DNA of 64,000 nucleotides from Desmonostoc muscorum FACHB-395 (lineage in GTDB: Bacteria > Cyanobacteriota > Cyanobacteriia > Cyanobacteriales > Nostocaceae), in assembly GCF_014698035.1 (NCBI RefSeq), contig NZ_JACJSF010000014.1, positions 62,001 to 126,000 of the forward strand. Direction: 5' to 3'. The notes beneath the pieces were generated by a model. It worked only from the letters and a program-made list of their open reading frames with translations, did not search any database and was not told where the DNA came from. Shown piece by piece: positions 34,946-43,888 of this stretch (the first letter of the stretch is position 1; each line of letters starts with the position of its first letter). Both the position numbers and the translations under genes were made by a program.

Positions 34946-36253
34946 CTAACCAACCCAACGTTCTTGGGCAAATCCTACAGCTATTTTGGCTAGTAGTGTC
35001 ATAAAAGCGCCCAAGATTAAATATCCCTGACGAGGATGGCGAGATAGCAGCACACCAATGACTATATTCAAAGGCACAATACCATAAGCGAGACGGCTCA
35101 AGGAGATAGTACCTCCCGAAGCTAGCAGCAAACCAATACCGCAAAAGCCATAAATAACGGTAACTGCGGTCAGTTGCGTGCGTAAGCGCCATAACACATA
35201 GCCACCACCCAAAACCATGAACAAGTTGAGCAAGTTATTGATCCACTCTTCGCTTGCTAGGAGCAACAGAGATAAGACTAAAGCATAAAAGCTATAGAAT
35301 AATTTCACAAAATTTAAATGTTGACGGAAGCGCCATAAAAGATAGCCACTGGCAACAATCACGCCTAATAACAATAGATACCAGGGGTCTGCAATCCCAC
35401 CAGATGGTTTTTGAATCCAACCATATTGCCAGTTTTTTGTGCCAACTATAATTTGCATCAGCATATTTAACCAACCCTGCCAATCAAACCCTAGAGTTGG
35501 TCGCCATCCTCGTTGTGCTTCGATAAAAGCTAAAGGGTTGCCAAAATAAATCGCACAATAAAAACTGAATAGAAGTATGCCAGTGGCAGTAACAAAACCA
35601 GCAATATAGGCTATGGGTGGTCGGCGTTCTTTCCACGCTGCGATCGCTAATGCTGGAATTAGTGCCATACCTGTAGGACGTGTTGCTGTCGCCATCGCCC
35701 CCCAAAGCCCAGTCCAGCCATACTGCTTTTGATCAAACGCCCGCAAAGCCGATGTACTCAAAAACAAATACAGCCCCTCTGTGTAAACCACTCCCGTAAA
35801 CATGGATGATGGATATAAAGAAACTACAGCAGTAGTCCAGTGCGCCGCATTGATGCCATAATGCTCCTTAACCCAAAAATACAAACAGTAAAGCGCTGCG
35901 AAAAATGCCAGGTTGTTGACTAACGTACCTGCTAATTCAAACGGCAAGCCCAGCTTCATCAAAACCCAGATGCTTAAGGGAAACAGGGGAAAGAAGGCAA
36001 GATTATGTTGCTTACCGTCATTCACAAATTCATATCCAGAAGTTGCGATCGCTCGATAATGCATACTATCCCAGGCATCAAAAACGCCCCAGCCAAAATG
36101 AGGCAAAAATTCTTCTGGTGGTAACGGTAGTTTTGGCGCAACCAGCAACATAGCAGTCCAGATGAATATTCGACTGGCAAGCCATATTGCTGCTGGAAAT
36201 AGGAAATCATTTTTCCATAAAACTTTTTTTATAACTATTTGAACTTTGACCAT
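34946..36253 (-). CDS. PIG-V-like mannosyltransferase family protein, paralogue 2
   Basis: 435 residues, about 10-11 membrane helices. The loop FGWGVFDAWDSMHYRAIATS holds the WDS motif; then NLAFFPLFPLSIWV, LVNNLAFFAALYCLYFWVKE and VVYTEGLYLFLSTSALRAFD follow, matching paralogue 1 along its whole length. Predicted as an extracytoplasmic sugar transferase using a lipid-linked donor. It is followed 44 bases later by the fused EamA transporter on the same strand, so the pair is probably co-transcribed. Confidence 0.78.
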   Translation of the reverse strand: MVKVQIVIKKVLWKNDFLFPAAIWLASRIFIWTAMLLVAPKLPLPPEEFLPHFGWGVFDAWDSMHYRAIATSGYEFVNDGKQHNLAFFPLFPLSIWVLMKLGLPFELAGTLVNNLAFFAALYCLYFWVKEHYGINAAHWTTAVVSLYPSSMFTGVVYTEGLYLFLSTSALRAFDQKQYGWTGLWGAMATATRPTGMALIPALAIAAWKERRPPIAYIAGFVTATGILLFSFYCAIYFGNPLAFIEAQRGWRPTLGFDWQGWLNMLMQIIVGTKNWQYGWIQKPSGGIADPWYLLLLGVIVASGYLLWRFRQHLNFVKLFYSFYALVLSLLLLASEEWINNLLNLFMVLGGGYVLWRLRTQLTAVTVIYGFCGIGLLLASGGTISLSRLAYGIVPLNIVIGVLLSRHPRQGYLILGAFMTLLAKIAVGFAQERWVG

Positions 36254-36700
36254 AGGGTTGAGTGCTTCAACAAACTTCTTTCTGCATCCTTTTACCTATG
36301 GCTGTAACACAGCAATTTATGAGTAACATTTTGCATATTAAATCCTCCACCAACATAATTAACAAACTGGACAAATTAGCAATTAATTGAAATTATTTCC
36401 TATTTAGTTACTTTTGCCAATTCTCTAGAAGTTTATCTTTAAAAATATAGTATTTATAAGTACATTTTTTGTCTAGTTATATGAAAGTTGAGCTTTATGG
36501 CTAGCAGTCGATCGAGTTAAAATCAACAGATTGGGGTTGGCGCAGCGAAAAAAGTATGGATAAATTTCCCTTTGTATCCCCGATCTTGCCCTCCCCGCGT
36601 CTCTCCTCGTCTGCGTCAGTGTATCGATTATAGTCATTGCTGTTATTAAAGAGTCCCCAGCAATTTATAGTGGGAGTTGTCTGTAAATCCTTAAGCAATT
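36254..36700. other. Divergent intergenic region upstream of dxr
   Basis: 447 bases, AT-rich in the first two thirds. It must hold promoters for the minus-strand PIG-V gene and for dxr. I see no gene or clear regulatory motif. Confidence 0.4.
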
Positions 36701-37897
36701 GTGAAAGCGATTACTCTTGTTGGTTCCACTGGTTCTATCGGTACTCAGACTTTAGATATTGTCACTCAGTACCCAGATCAGTTTCGGATTGTGGGATTGG
36801 CAGCTGGGAATAATGTAGAGATGTTGGCTGCTCAAATTCGGCAGTTTCGACCGAAAATAGCAGCAATTTGCTCAGAAGATAAATTACCAGCGCTCAAAGA
36901 AGCTATCATTGACCTCGATCCCCAACCGATTCTACTAGCAGGCGAGGCTGGAGTGATAGAAGTAGCTCGCTATGGCGATGCTCAAACTGTTGTCACTGGG
37001 ATCGTTGGTTGTGCTGGTTTGCTACCCACGATCGCAGCTATTGAAGCTGGTAAAGATATTGCCTTAGCGAACAAAGAAACCCTGATTGCTGGGGCCCCTG
37101 TGGTTCTACCCCTAGTCGAAAAACACGGTGTAAAATTACTCCCAGCCGATTCCGAACATTCGGCAATTTTTCAATGTCTCCAAGGTGTGCCAAAGTCAGG
37201 CTTGCGGAAAATTTTGCTCACTGCATCTGGTGGGGCTTTCCGAGACTGGGATGTAGAAAGGTTAGCAGATGTAACCGTTGCTGACGCTCTCAAGCATCCT
37301 AATTGGTCGATGGGGCGGAAAATCACAGTAGACTCTGCTACTTTGATGAATAAAGGACTGGAAGTAATTGAGGCTCACTTCCTGTTTGGGTTGGATTATG
37401 ACAATATCGAAATTGTCATTCATCCCCAGAGCATTATTCACTCGCTGATTGAACTGCAAGATACTTCCGTTTTAGCCCAACTCGGTTGGCCGGATATGCG
37501 CTTACCCTTACTGTATGCTCTATCTTGGCCCGATCGCATCTATACCAACTGGGAACGACTAGATTTAGTCAAAGCTGGAAATTTAACCTTCCGGGAACCA
37601 GATCACCAAAAGTATCCTTGTATGCAGTTGGCTTATGCTGTGGGTAAAGCTGGTGGTTCGATGCCAGCTGTGTTAAACGCTGCAAATGAGCAAGCTGTAG
37701 CTTTATTTTTAGATGAAAAAATTCGCTTTTTAGATATTCCCCGGTGTATCGAATGGGTGTGCGATCGCCATCAAAATGATAACCGTGCAAATCCCTCTTT
37801 AGATGACATTTTGGCAGCAGATAAATGGGCAAGACAAGAAGTTTTAACAGCGACTGAAAAATTAGAAACTCACCCACGGATAATTTCTTTGCGATAA
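36701..37897 (+). CDS. dxr: 1-deoxy-D-xylulose 5-phosphate reductoisomerase
   Basis: 398 residues from a GTG start. The NADPH loop is [15 protein letters not shown] at the N-terminus. [17 protein letters not shown] and [16 protein letters not shown] hold the metal and substrate residues, and [13 protein letters not shown] and [20 protein letters not shown] complete the active site. It converts DXP to 2-C-methyl-D-erythritol 4-phosphate, the second step of the MEP isoprenoid route that supplies carotenoid, chlorophyll phytyl and the polyprenyl substrates used by CruF/CruG and UppS. Full length and intact. Confidence 0.97.
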   Translation: MKAITLVGSTGSIGTQTLDIVTQYPDQFRIVGLAAGNNVEMLAAQIRQFRPKIAAICSEDKLPALKEAIIDLDPQPILLAGEAGVIEVARYGDAQTVVTGIVGCAGLLPTIAAIEAGKDIALANKETLIAGAPVVLPLVEKHGVKLLPADSEHSAIFQCLQGVPKSGLRKILLTASGGAFRDWDVERLADVTVADALKHPNWSMGRKITVDSATLMNKGLEVIEAHFLFGLDYDNIEIVIHPQSIIHSLIELQDTSVLAQLGWPDMRLPLLYALSWPDRIYTNWERLDLVKAGNLTFREPDHQKYPCMQLAYAVGKAGGSMPAVLNAANEQAVALFLDEKIRFLDIPRCIEWVCDRHQNDNRANPSLDDILAADKWARQEVLTATEKLETHPRIISLR

Positions 37898-37951
37898 AAA
37901 CCTTCACTCAGATACCCAAAAGGCAGATTTGCTGGCTCTTGACCAATTATT

Positions 37952-37983
37952 GTTTAGCCTTCAGTATTAAGCTGAAGGCTAAC
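37952..37983 (+). terminator. Stem-loop after dxr
   Basis: TTAGCCTTCAG and CTGAAGGCTAA pair perfectly over 11 bases with a 7-base loop, 56 bases after dxr. There is no T-run, so termination is only possible; it could equally be a repeat or an mRNA stabiliser. Confidence 0.4.
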
Positions 37984-38009
37984 GACCAAATATCATACTT
38001 TCCTAATAT

Positions 38010-38050
38010 CAAAAATGCGTAGCCGTAAGGCATCGCACTCCATCCCAAAG
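38010..38050. repeat. Dispersed repeat (ATGCGTAGCCGTAAGGC type), copy 1
   Basis: ATGCGTAGCCGTAAGGCATC recurs nearly identically at 38700-38740 (ATGCGTAGCCGTAAGGCTTG) on the same strand, flanking the BrnT/BrnA module on both sides. Confidence 0.65.
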
Positions 38051-38101
38051 CCCAAGTCGGTGTAGGATACCAAAGGCAAATATTTTTGGTATATACTATA
38101 A

Positions 38102-38377
38102 ATGCGCTGTGAGTGGGACGAGAATAAAGCCGAGTCAAATTTTTTGAAACATGGCATTGAATTCGAGGAAGCTGTAACAGTTTTTGCCGACCCCTATCTT
38201 CTGTTTACGGAGGATTCTAGTCATTCTCAGGGAGAAGAAAGGGAATGGGCAATTGGTGAAGCGGAAGATGGCTCAATTGTTGTGGTTGTTTTTACCATGC
38301 GAGGTGAGCGACTTAGGATAATTAGTGCAAGAAAAGCTACCTCAAAGGAGTGTCAACAATATGAGTCAGGAATCTGA
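38102..38377 (+). CDS. brnT: BrnT family toxin
   Basis: 91 residues: CEWDENKAESNFLKHGIEFE, then FADPYLLFTED, REWAIGEAEDGSIVVVVFTM and RLRIISARKATSKECQQYE. These are the family signatures of BrnT, a RelE-fold ribonuclease that stops translation when free. It is followed by and overlaps brnA by 17 bases, the standard toxin-first order of this module. Complete and intact. Confidence 0.9.
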   Translation: MRCEWDENKAESNFLKHGIEFEEAVTVFADPYLLFTEDSSHSQGEEREWAIGEAEDGSIVVVVFTMRGERLRIISARKATSKECQQYESGI

Positions 38378-38627
38378 GTTTCCTTTTGATAGAGCAAGAC
38401 GAGTTACACCAGAAGAAAACCAAAAATTCAGAGATGCGATCGCAGATCAGTTTGGGGTTACACTCAGAAAGCGTGGACGACCTGCTAAGGGTGAAGAAGA
38501 AAAGTATGAGCCGATTTCTATCAGATTTCATCCTAAAATCATAGCCTGGGCGAAAGAAGAAGCAGAAAAACGAGGGGTAGGCTATCAAACGGTTATCAAT
38601 GAAGCACTATTAGAGAAAATAGGCTGA
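38361..38627 (+). CDS. brnA: BrnA-type antitoxin
   Basis: 88 residues from ATG 38361, with AAAGGAG twelve bases before it. The frame is open from 38325 but the ribosome binding site fixes the start. It has a flexible N-terminus (FDRARRVTPEENQKFRDAI), a basic RKRGRPAKGEEEK hinge and the ribbon-helix-helix region YEPISIRFHPKIIAWAKEEA and GYQTVINEALL. It should neutralise BrnT and repress the operon. The stop of brnT lies inside this gene, giving coupled translation. Confidence 0.88.
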   Translation: MSQESEFPFDRARRVTPEENQKFRDAIADQFGVTLRKRGRPAKGEEEKYEPISIRFHPKIIAWAKEEAEKRGVGYQTVINEALLEKIG

Positions 38628-38699
38628 TAGTAAGATTTAAGCTATCTTACAACTCCAATAAGACTAAAATTTAGCGATCGCACTCCCTCCCAAAATACT

Positions 38700-38740
38700 A
38701 AAATGCGTAGCCGTAAGGCTTGTCGTCAGACATCGCACTT
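38700..38740. repeat. Dispersed repeat (ATGCGTAGCCGTAAGGC type), copy 2
   Basis: ATGCGTAGCCGTAAGGCTTG followed by TCGTCAGACATCGCACT. Same orientation as copy 1 at 38010-38050; the two bracket brnT-brnA. Confidence 0.65.
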
Positions 38741-38768
38741 TCCTCAACATCACAAATACGTAGCGTGG

Positions 38769-38897
38769 CTATTTATTATTAGGGCAAATTTCTTTTCGCA
38801 AATCGGGACGGGAAGCGAGGTATTCTTTTAAATGGTCGCAACCTCGTATTAGTGAGCTATCTAACCCGAATTTCTCACGATCAATAAAACAGCCTTT
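38769..38897 (-). pseudogene. Fragment resembling the C-terminal tail of nSTAND WD40-repeat proteins
   Basis: A 42-codon open frame without a start reads FGLDSSLIRGCDHLKEYLAS and ends RPDLRKEICPNNK. The pattern LDxLLxRGCxWLxDYL at a C-terminus is common in the large NACHT/nSTAND-WD40 or peptidase proteins of filamentous cyanobacteria. A stop precedes it in frame. It looks like the remaining end of a deleted gene. The assignment is from memory of that motif. Confidence 0.45.
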
Positions 38898-39216
38898 TCA
38901 GTCTCAGGATGTTTTCAAAAATCAAATCGGAGTCCTAATCTAACTCTTGTATCTTGTGATTATTGATACATAAGATTTAAAAAATTCTTTCCAGTAATTC
39001 TGCCAAATTGCCAAATAAGTTGCCTCTCATCTGAATTATAGTCTCATTTTCAGATAATATGACATTGGTACAGTTAGACAAAAAATTTTGGCTTTAGTAG
39101 CTATTCCAAATTAGGTCTAATAGCTTTAGCACTAGTAATTTTTAGTTCAGATAAAATTACCCTTTCTGAATAAATATCCTCTCAGTTAAGGGCTATTGTT
39201 AAGGAATTTATATATT

Positions 39217-39414
39217 ATGATTGCTACGTTGATTGTAGCTTGGATTGTCTTCGTAATATTGTGGAAGTTGTTGAAAGCCACTCTGAAGAATGCATTAACC
39301 ATTGCCGCAATTCTGATTTTATTAAACATTAGTTTTGGCATTACCCCACAAGATATTTGGCATCACATCATGCAGTTTACTCAAAGTTTATCAAATATCC
39401 AAAGCGGCAAGTAA
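39217..39414 (+). CDS. Small membrane protein of unknown function
   Basis: 65 residues from ATG 39217, preceded by AAGGAA. One or two hydrophobic helices (IATLIVAWIVFVILWKLL and NALTIAAILILLNISF), then a short polar tail. I recognise no family. The frame also opens at TTG 39196 but the ribosome binding site favours 39217. A palindromic repeat follows 27 bases later. Confidence 0.6.
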   Translation: MIATLIVAWIVFVILWKLLKATLKNALTIAAILILLNISFGITPQDIWHHIMQFTQSLSNIQSGK

Positions 39415-39440
39415 AAAGTAAGATTAATTATATTACTAGA

Positions 39441-39473
39441 CAAGTAGGGGCAATTCATGAATTGCCCCTACTT
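39441..39473. repeat. Perfect palindrome (GGGGCAATT type), copy 2
   Basis: AAGTAGGGGCAATTCA / TGAATTGCCCCTACTT is a perfect 32-base palindrome. It relates to the element at 9912-9943. Lying between convergent genes it may also stop transcription. Confidence 0.8.
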
Positions 39474-39517
39474 TAGCAACTTATTAAGGATAGTTAAACT
39501 CTGACACAGCGTACTGC

Positions 39518-40018
39518 TCAATCATTATTTAATGCTGAAATCTTGGCTAATGCATCCTTAAAACTTGGCGGCAACTGACGCATAATCTTGCCTCTTTCGC
39601 GATCTAAAGCTACTAAAGTCACCTTGGCAGTAACGTATAATTCTTGTCCATCAGTTGAGACAATGGCATAATCCCAATTAATTCGGACACCTGTTACCTC
39701 AGCCATGCGTGTTTTTACTACCACTGCCATACCCAATTGAATTGAACGATGATAACGCAACGACAGTTCTACAACTGGTAAATCACAACCTATCGCAACT
39801 AAATCAGCAAATTCAATCCCTATAGATCGCAAGCATTCAATCCGCGCTTCTTCCATCCAAGCTACATAAGAACCGTGCCAGACAACACCAGAATAGTCAG
39901 TGTGGTGGGGTTGCACTCTTAGAGGATATTCAAACCAATTCCCAAATTCATGACTTGATGGATTGTCAAGGGCGGTGGTGGGCGGTAATTTTGGTTGGCT
40001 GGGTTTTTCTTGTGACAT
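39518..40018 (-). CDS. Hotdog-fold acyl-CoA thioesterase
   Basis: 166 residues from ATG 40018. The 4-hydroxybenzoyl-CoA thioesterase (YbgC/FadM) pattern is clear: YPLRVQPHHTDYSGVVWHGSY with the catalytic Asp in HTDYSG, then WMEEARIECLRSIG. In cyanobacteria one such enzyme hydrolyses 1,4-dihydroxy-2-naphthoyl-CoA in phylloquinone synthesis; this could be that enzyme or a general thioesterase. No partner gene is nearby to decide. A GTG at 40036 would add six residues. Confidence 0.85.
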   Translation of the reverse strand: MSQEKPSQPKLPPTTALDNPSSHEFGNWFEYPLRVQPHHTDYSGVVWHGSYVAWMEEARIECLRSIGIEFADLVAIGCDLPVVELSLRYHRSIQLGMAVVVKTRMAEVTGVRINWDYAIVSTDGQELYVTAKVTLVALDRERGKIMRQLPPSFKDALAKISALNND

Positions 40019-40135
40019 TTTCACTTTTCTAAGCACCTATAAATTTTCCAAATATGGAATAGCATAAAAATTCATTGCGTTCCATAACTTAATTGATTTA
40101 ATATTTACACTTCCGAGTATAGGGAGTGTTTTGTT

Positions 40136-42205
40136 ATGCAGCCTAATCTCCGGTATGTTAGTCTTATTACTTTAACTATACTTAGTTTACTCGGTTTTGG
40201 GATGGCATACCCAGACAATAACCAGGTAAGTACAAATACAAGGTTGAAATACAACTCTGGAGAAAAAGCTCAAGCTTTACCCCAGAATAATCAGCTTTTA
40301 GAAATTGAAAGGCTCAATGAAGAAGCTATCAAAGAATCTCGGCAAGGTCAATCGGAAGAAGCGTTGCAGAGATTACAACAAGCACTAGCCATTACTAGAG
40401 AACGTGGAGAGCGCTCTTGGGAAGCGGTAACATTCAATAACATCGGCAGAATCTACCAAAGTCAAAGAAAGTATCCTGAAGCACTTCAATCTTACCAGCA
40501 AGCCCTATTAATAAATAGAGAACTTGGGGATCTTGTTCGACTTGGCAAAACCTACAGTAACATAGGTTACTTATTTGATATCCAAAATCAACCAGAGTTA
40601 GCAATTTTTTTCTACAAGCATTGCTTAATTAATCGTGAAAAAGCTCGCTTGAATCCATCAGCACTGAGTGCGCCACAACCAGACGCTTACAGCATAACTG
40701 TAAGCCAAACATATCGGATTTTGGGTGAACGATTGCTCAAACAAGAACGTGTTGCTGAAGCACAAAGGACAATGGATTTACTCAAAGTTGAAGAACTAGA
40801 AGAATATCTCCAAACTGTGCCAGGTAATCAACGTACTGTCAAAGGTATTAATATAGCGTCTACAGAAAAACCAATTAAGCAAAAGTTGGATCAAACCTTG
40901 GATAGTGCTGTTACGTTGGGTAAAGAACTGACAACACTACGGAAAATTTTTCCCAAGGAGCGATCGCTTGAACAGAAACAACGCATTGAGCAATTAGTTT
41001 TAAATCAACAGCAACTTTTGGATAAATTTAACGAATTTATTAATAGTCCTTCAGTGAAAGCACAGATAGAGCAAATTAGCCGTACAGCTAGGCGGCAAAA
41101 TTTGGATTTGGAGAATCTCAACGAACTTCGGGATAATTTGGCGAGATTGCCTCAAAAATCTGCAATCCTCTATCCACTGATTTTAAAAGATAGCTTGGAA
41201 TTGGTATTAGTCACTCCTGAATCCCCACCGATTCATCGCACTGTTGCTGTAAAACGCGAAAATCTCCATCAAACAATTGCTGCTTTCCGCCAAGCTTTAA
41301 TCAATCCCAGCCGAAATATCAAAGCACCTGCACGCCAATTGTATGATTGGCTAATTAAACCTATAGAAAAAGACCTGAAGCAATCAGGTACACAAACTCT
41401 GATTTATGCTCCAGATGAGCAGTTACGCTATATTCCTTTAACTGCTTTATATGATGGCAAACAATGGTTAGTGCAGCGTTTGGGTGTCAATCACATTACA
41501 TCTGCCAGTCTGACTAACTTAAATACCCCACAAGAATCTACTTTGCGGGTTTTAGCTGGTGCTTTTACTAAAGGTAATTATCAAATTAAAGTTGGGAATC
41601 GACAGGTTGCTTTTGCTGGTTTGCCCTTTGCAACGCAAGAAGTGGAAAACTTAGCTGCTACGGTTCCTGAAACTACGAAGCTTTTAGACGATGCTTTTAG
41701 CCCCAAAGTCGCTGTACCCCAAATGGATGATTATACAATTGTCCATTTAGCGACTCATGCAGCCTTTGTAGTCGGTAAACCAGAAGATTCGTTTATTTTA
41801 TTCGGAAATGGCGATCGCGTTAACTTGAGAAATGTCGCCACTTGGTCACTCCCCCATGTAGATTTGGTAGTGTTAAGCGCCTGTGAAACCGGCCTGGGAG
41901 GTAAGTTAGGTAACGGTGAGGAAATTTTGGGCTTTGGCTATCAGATGCAACAAACCGGCGCAAGAGCCGCGATCGCCTCGCTGTGGTCTGTAGATGATGG
42001 TGGGACACAAGCGCTTATGAGTGCTTTTTATGGTATACTTGTCACCCATAAGTTGACTAAAGCTGAAACCTTACGACAAGCTCAAGTCTCATTAATTACT
42101 GGAGACTGGAAAATAAGAAGCCACAATGTACCCGTGGCAGCAGTTAGTAATTTTAGTCACCCGTACTACTGGGCATCCTTTATTTTAATTGGCAATGGAC
42201 TTTAG
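40136..42205 (+). CDS. Secreted TPR-CHAT domain protein (caspase-like)
   Basis: 689 residues. A signal peptide is visible (RYVSLITLTILSLLGFGMAY). TPR units lie at about 55-190 (EEALQRLQQALAITRERGER; YPEALQSYQQALLINRELGD; VRLGKTYSNIGYLF). A helical linker (230-340) follows, then the CHAT domain (about 345-689) with the caspase-type dyad His in YTIVHLATHAAF and Cys in LVVLSACETGLGG, and a final GARAAIASLWSVDD. The CHAT fold is a clan CD protease-like domain. Export suggests a role in the periplasm or outside the cell. Such proteins are numerous in Nostoc and their targets are not known. The gene stands alone. Confidence 0.9.
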   Translation: MQPNLRYVSLITLTILSLLGFGMAYPDNNQVSTNTRLKYNSGEKAQALPQNNQLLEIERLNEEAIKESRQGQSEEALQRLQQALAITRERGERSWEAVTFNNIGRIYQSQRKYPEALQSYQQALLINRELGDLVRLGKTYSNIGYLFDIQNQPELAIFFYKHCLINREKARLNPSALSAPQPDAYSITVSQTYRILGERLLKQERVAEAQRTMDLLKVEELEEYLQTVPGNQRTVKGINIASTEKPIKQKLDQTLDSAVTLGKELTTLRKIFPKERSLEQKQRIEQLVLNQQQLLDKFNEFINSPSVKAQIEQISRTARRQNLDLENLNELRDNLARLPQKSAILYPLILKDSLELVLVTPESPPIHRTVAVKRENLHQTIAAFRQALINPSRNIKAPARQLYDWLIKPIEKDLKQSGTQTLIYAPDEQLRYIPLTALYDGKQWLVQRLGVNHITSASLTNLNTPQESTLRVLAGAFTKGNYQIKVGNRQVAFAGLPFATQEVENLAATVPETTKLLDDAFSPKVAVPQMDDYTIVHLATHAAFVVGKPEDSFILFGNGDRVNLRNVATWSLPHVDLVVLSACETGLGGKLGNGEEILGFGYQMQQTGARAAIASLWSVDDGGTQALMSAFYGILVTHKLTKAETLRQAQVSLITGDWKIRSHNVPVAAVSNFSHPYYWASFILIGNGL

Positions 42206-42642
42206 GTGTTGACCGTTTCCCATCTCTGTCAAAGGATGCCTTATTCAACTTTGTGGCTGATTCCCACCAAAAAAAAAATCATTAAAAATTCATAATTCAT
42301 GACTTATAATTCATAATTTCTTTATGTAAACAGGTTTTAACTCAAGCATAATTATGTTGGTTGCTTGATAGTTGTGATTTTTCTTAACCTATTTTTTAGT
42401 TAGGAATTATGAATTAGTAATTACTAATTATTATGCTAAGTCTGATTAACAGTGCATTTTAACTTTCAGCTAAAAGCTCAAAATCAGGCTCGTGAGGTTT
42501 TAGCAGATAGAAAAAAATAGGCGATGGGCTACAAGCCAATCACTTGATGGTAATGGAGAACAGACTAAGAGCGATCGCTAACTAAGCCATCATTACCAAT
42601 TACCGATAATCGATTTCTAATTTGCGATCGACCTTTGGAACC
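42206..42642. other. Repeat-rich AT spacer
   Basis: 437 bases with AATTCATAATTCATGACTTA-type tandem units (42285-42320), AGTTAGGAATTATGAATTAG (42400-42420) and a HIP1 site (42571). It lies between convergent genes. No gene is seen. Confidence 0.5.
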
Positions 42643-42987
42643 TTAATATTTCTTGGCAAGAATTTTAGAGTCTGTATCGGTTTGCATAGATTGCTTGACA
42701 AGATCAGCCAGTTCGTCCAGTTGGCTAATTGCCTCTGCGCCTTCTAGCTTCATTAATTCGCGGTCATCCCGCATTTCCGTCCAAGTAATCCCGTAATCGG
42801 ACACCAAAAACCGAATCAGGTGGTTATCACCCAAGCTAACCATAAACGATGCACTATTCATTTGGTCGCCACAGGTATAACAAGAAGCAGGATACCCGCG
42901 CCGCTCTAATACGACTGCCAAGGCTTGCAGGTTCATTACCAAGTCTTGGACGAATTGTCGATGTTGATGTGCTAGTCTCAGAAACAC
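42643..42987 (-). CDS. DUF1815 family protein
   Basis: 114 residues from a GTG start with a strong ribosome binding site (GGAGGAC) directly before it. It matches the small cyanobacterial DUF1815 family: FLRLAHQHRQFVQDLVMNLQ, CYTCGDQMNSASFMVSLGDN and FLVSDYGITWTEMRDDRELM. A CxxC pair (C41, C44) could bind a metal. The function is unknown. The gene stands alone. Confidence 0.8.
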   Translation of the reverse strand: MFLRLAHQHRQFVQDLVMNLQALAVVLERRGYPASCYTCGDQMNSASFMVSLGDNHLIRFLVSDYGITWTEMRDDRELMKLEGAEAISQLDELADLVKQSMQTDTDSKILAKKY

Positions 42988-43888
42988 TTTTGTCCTCCAG
43001 ACACCACAGTCATTTGAGTTTCTTTTATATTTTCTTTAGATTTTCTCATCCACTGGTATTGTAAACTATTCAATACAATTACCAGACAGATAATATTGAG
43101 TCGTTAATTGACTACCTTGTTTAGGGTAGTAGATCAGGGTTTTGAGCGCCGTATCAAACTATTCAGTTTGCAAATTAAAAATCTCGGACAGAATTGCTAA
43201 ATTTAACTATATCTTTATACACTTCTGTCAGGGTAGATTCTTACATGAAGCATTCCGCTTTAAGAGTAACTTAAATCTAGCACTAGTCAAGTACAGAAAA
43301 GCTTCATATTTAATTTTTACTGATGACGTGCAGCCAATTTCAGTGTTATTTAAGGCTATAACGTAGTTTTGCATCGTTATAGTGTCTCTTGCTTAGATGT
43401 TTAATCTGTTCTCTTTCTAACGTAGATTTTGGTATAGACCAATAATTAGGTATACCAAATTTCTTCCTCCCGTATATATAAAGTTGAGCAGATGACAGTG
43501 TAAATTTTAGATTCAGTACTAAAAGAAGATTAAGTATAGTACTTTATACAACCTTCACGTAGCCGATAGATTAAGTCTGAGTGTAGAATCCAGAATGGAT
43601 CACCTTAACACTGACAGTATCTAAACTCAGCAGAGCAATGTTGCCATTTAGGCAATATTTTCAGCTATTTTGGGATTATCCTCAAAAAGTGGTACGAACC
43701 AAAACAGATAAATTTGGAAAGATAATTATTTTAGTTTGGTTTTGCCACAAAAAATTTATGTATAGTGTATTTTGATTATTTACTCAAACTGAGTAATTAT
43801 TTTTTATTAGAAGTCGGCGGGGGAATTGGTAAATCTTCCCCATGCCCCAAAACTCAATCCCCTTGCGGATGGAGTTTTTCATTACTAA
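42988..43888. other. 901-base gene-free region downstream of the hmp operon
   Basis: This is the longest gap in the window. It is AT-rich; the open frames in it are short and look random. A weak hairpin (43849-43879) follows hmpE. It may hold a small RNA or long 5' region for DUF1815, but I can show neither. Confidence 0.4.
43849..43879 (-). terminator. Possible terminator after hmpE
   Basis: On the minus strand AAAACTCCATCC, loop GCAA, and GGGGATTGAGTTTT form an imperfect stem ending in a four-T run, about 10 bases past the hmpE stop. It closes the hmp operon. Confidence 0.5.

Larger units (their letters stand above)
38628..39216. other. 589-base region with a repeat and a gene fragment
   Basis: It holds the second ATGCGTAGCCGTAAGGC repeat (38700-38740) and the minus-strand fragment described separately, then AT-rich DNA leading to the small membrane gene. 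AAGGAA at 39201 is that gene's ribosome binding site. Confidence 0.5.

Noticed and set aside
43142-43366. 74-residue plus-strand open frame in the long gap.
   Set aside because: No ribosome binding site, no family resemblance and composition like the surrounding non-coding DNA.
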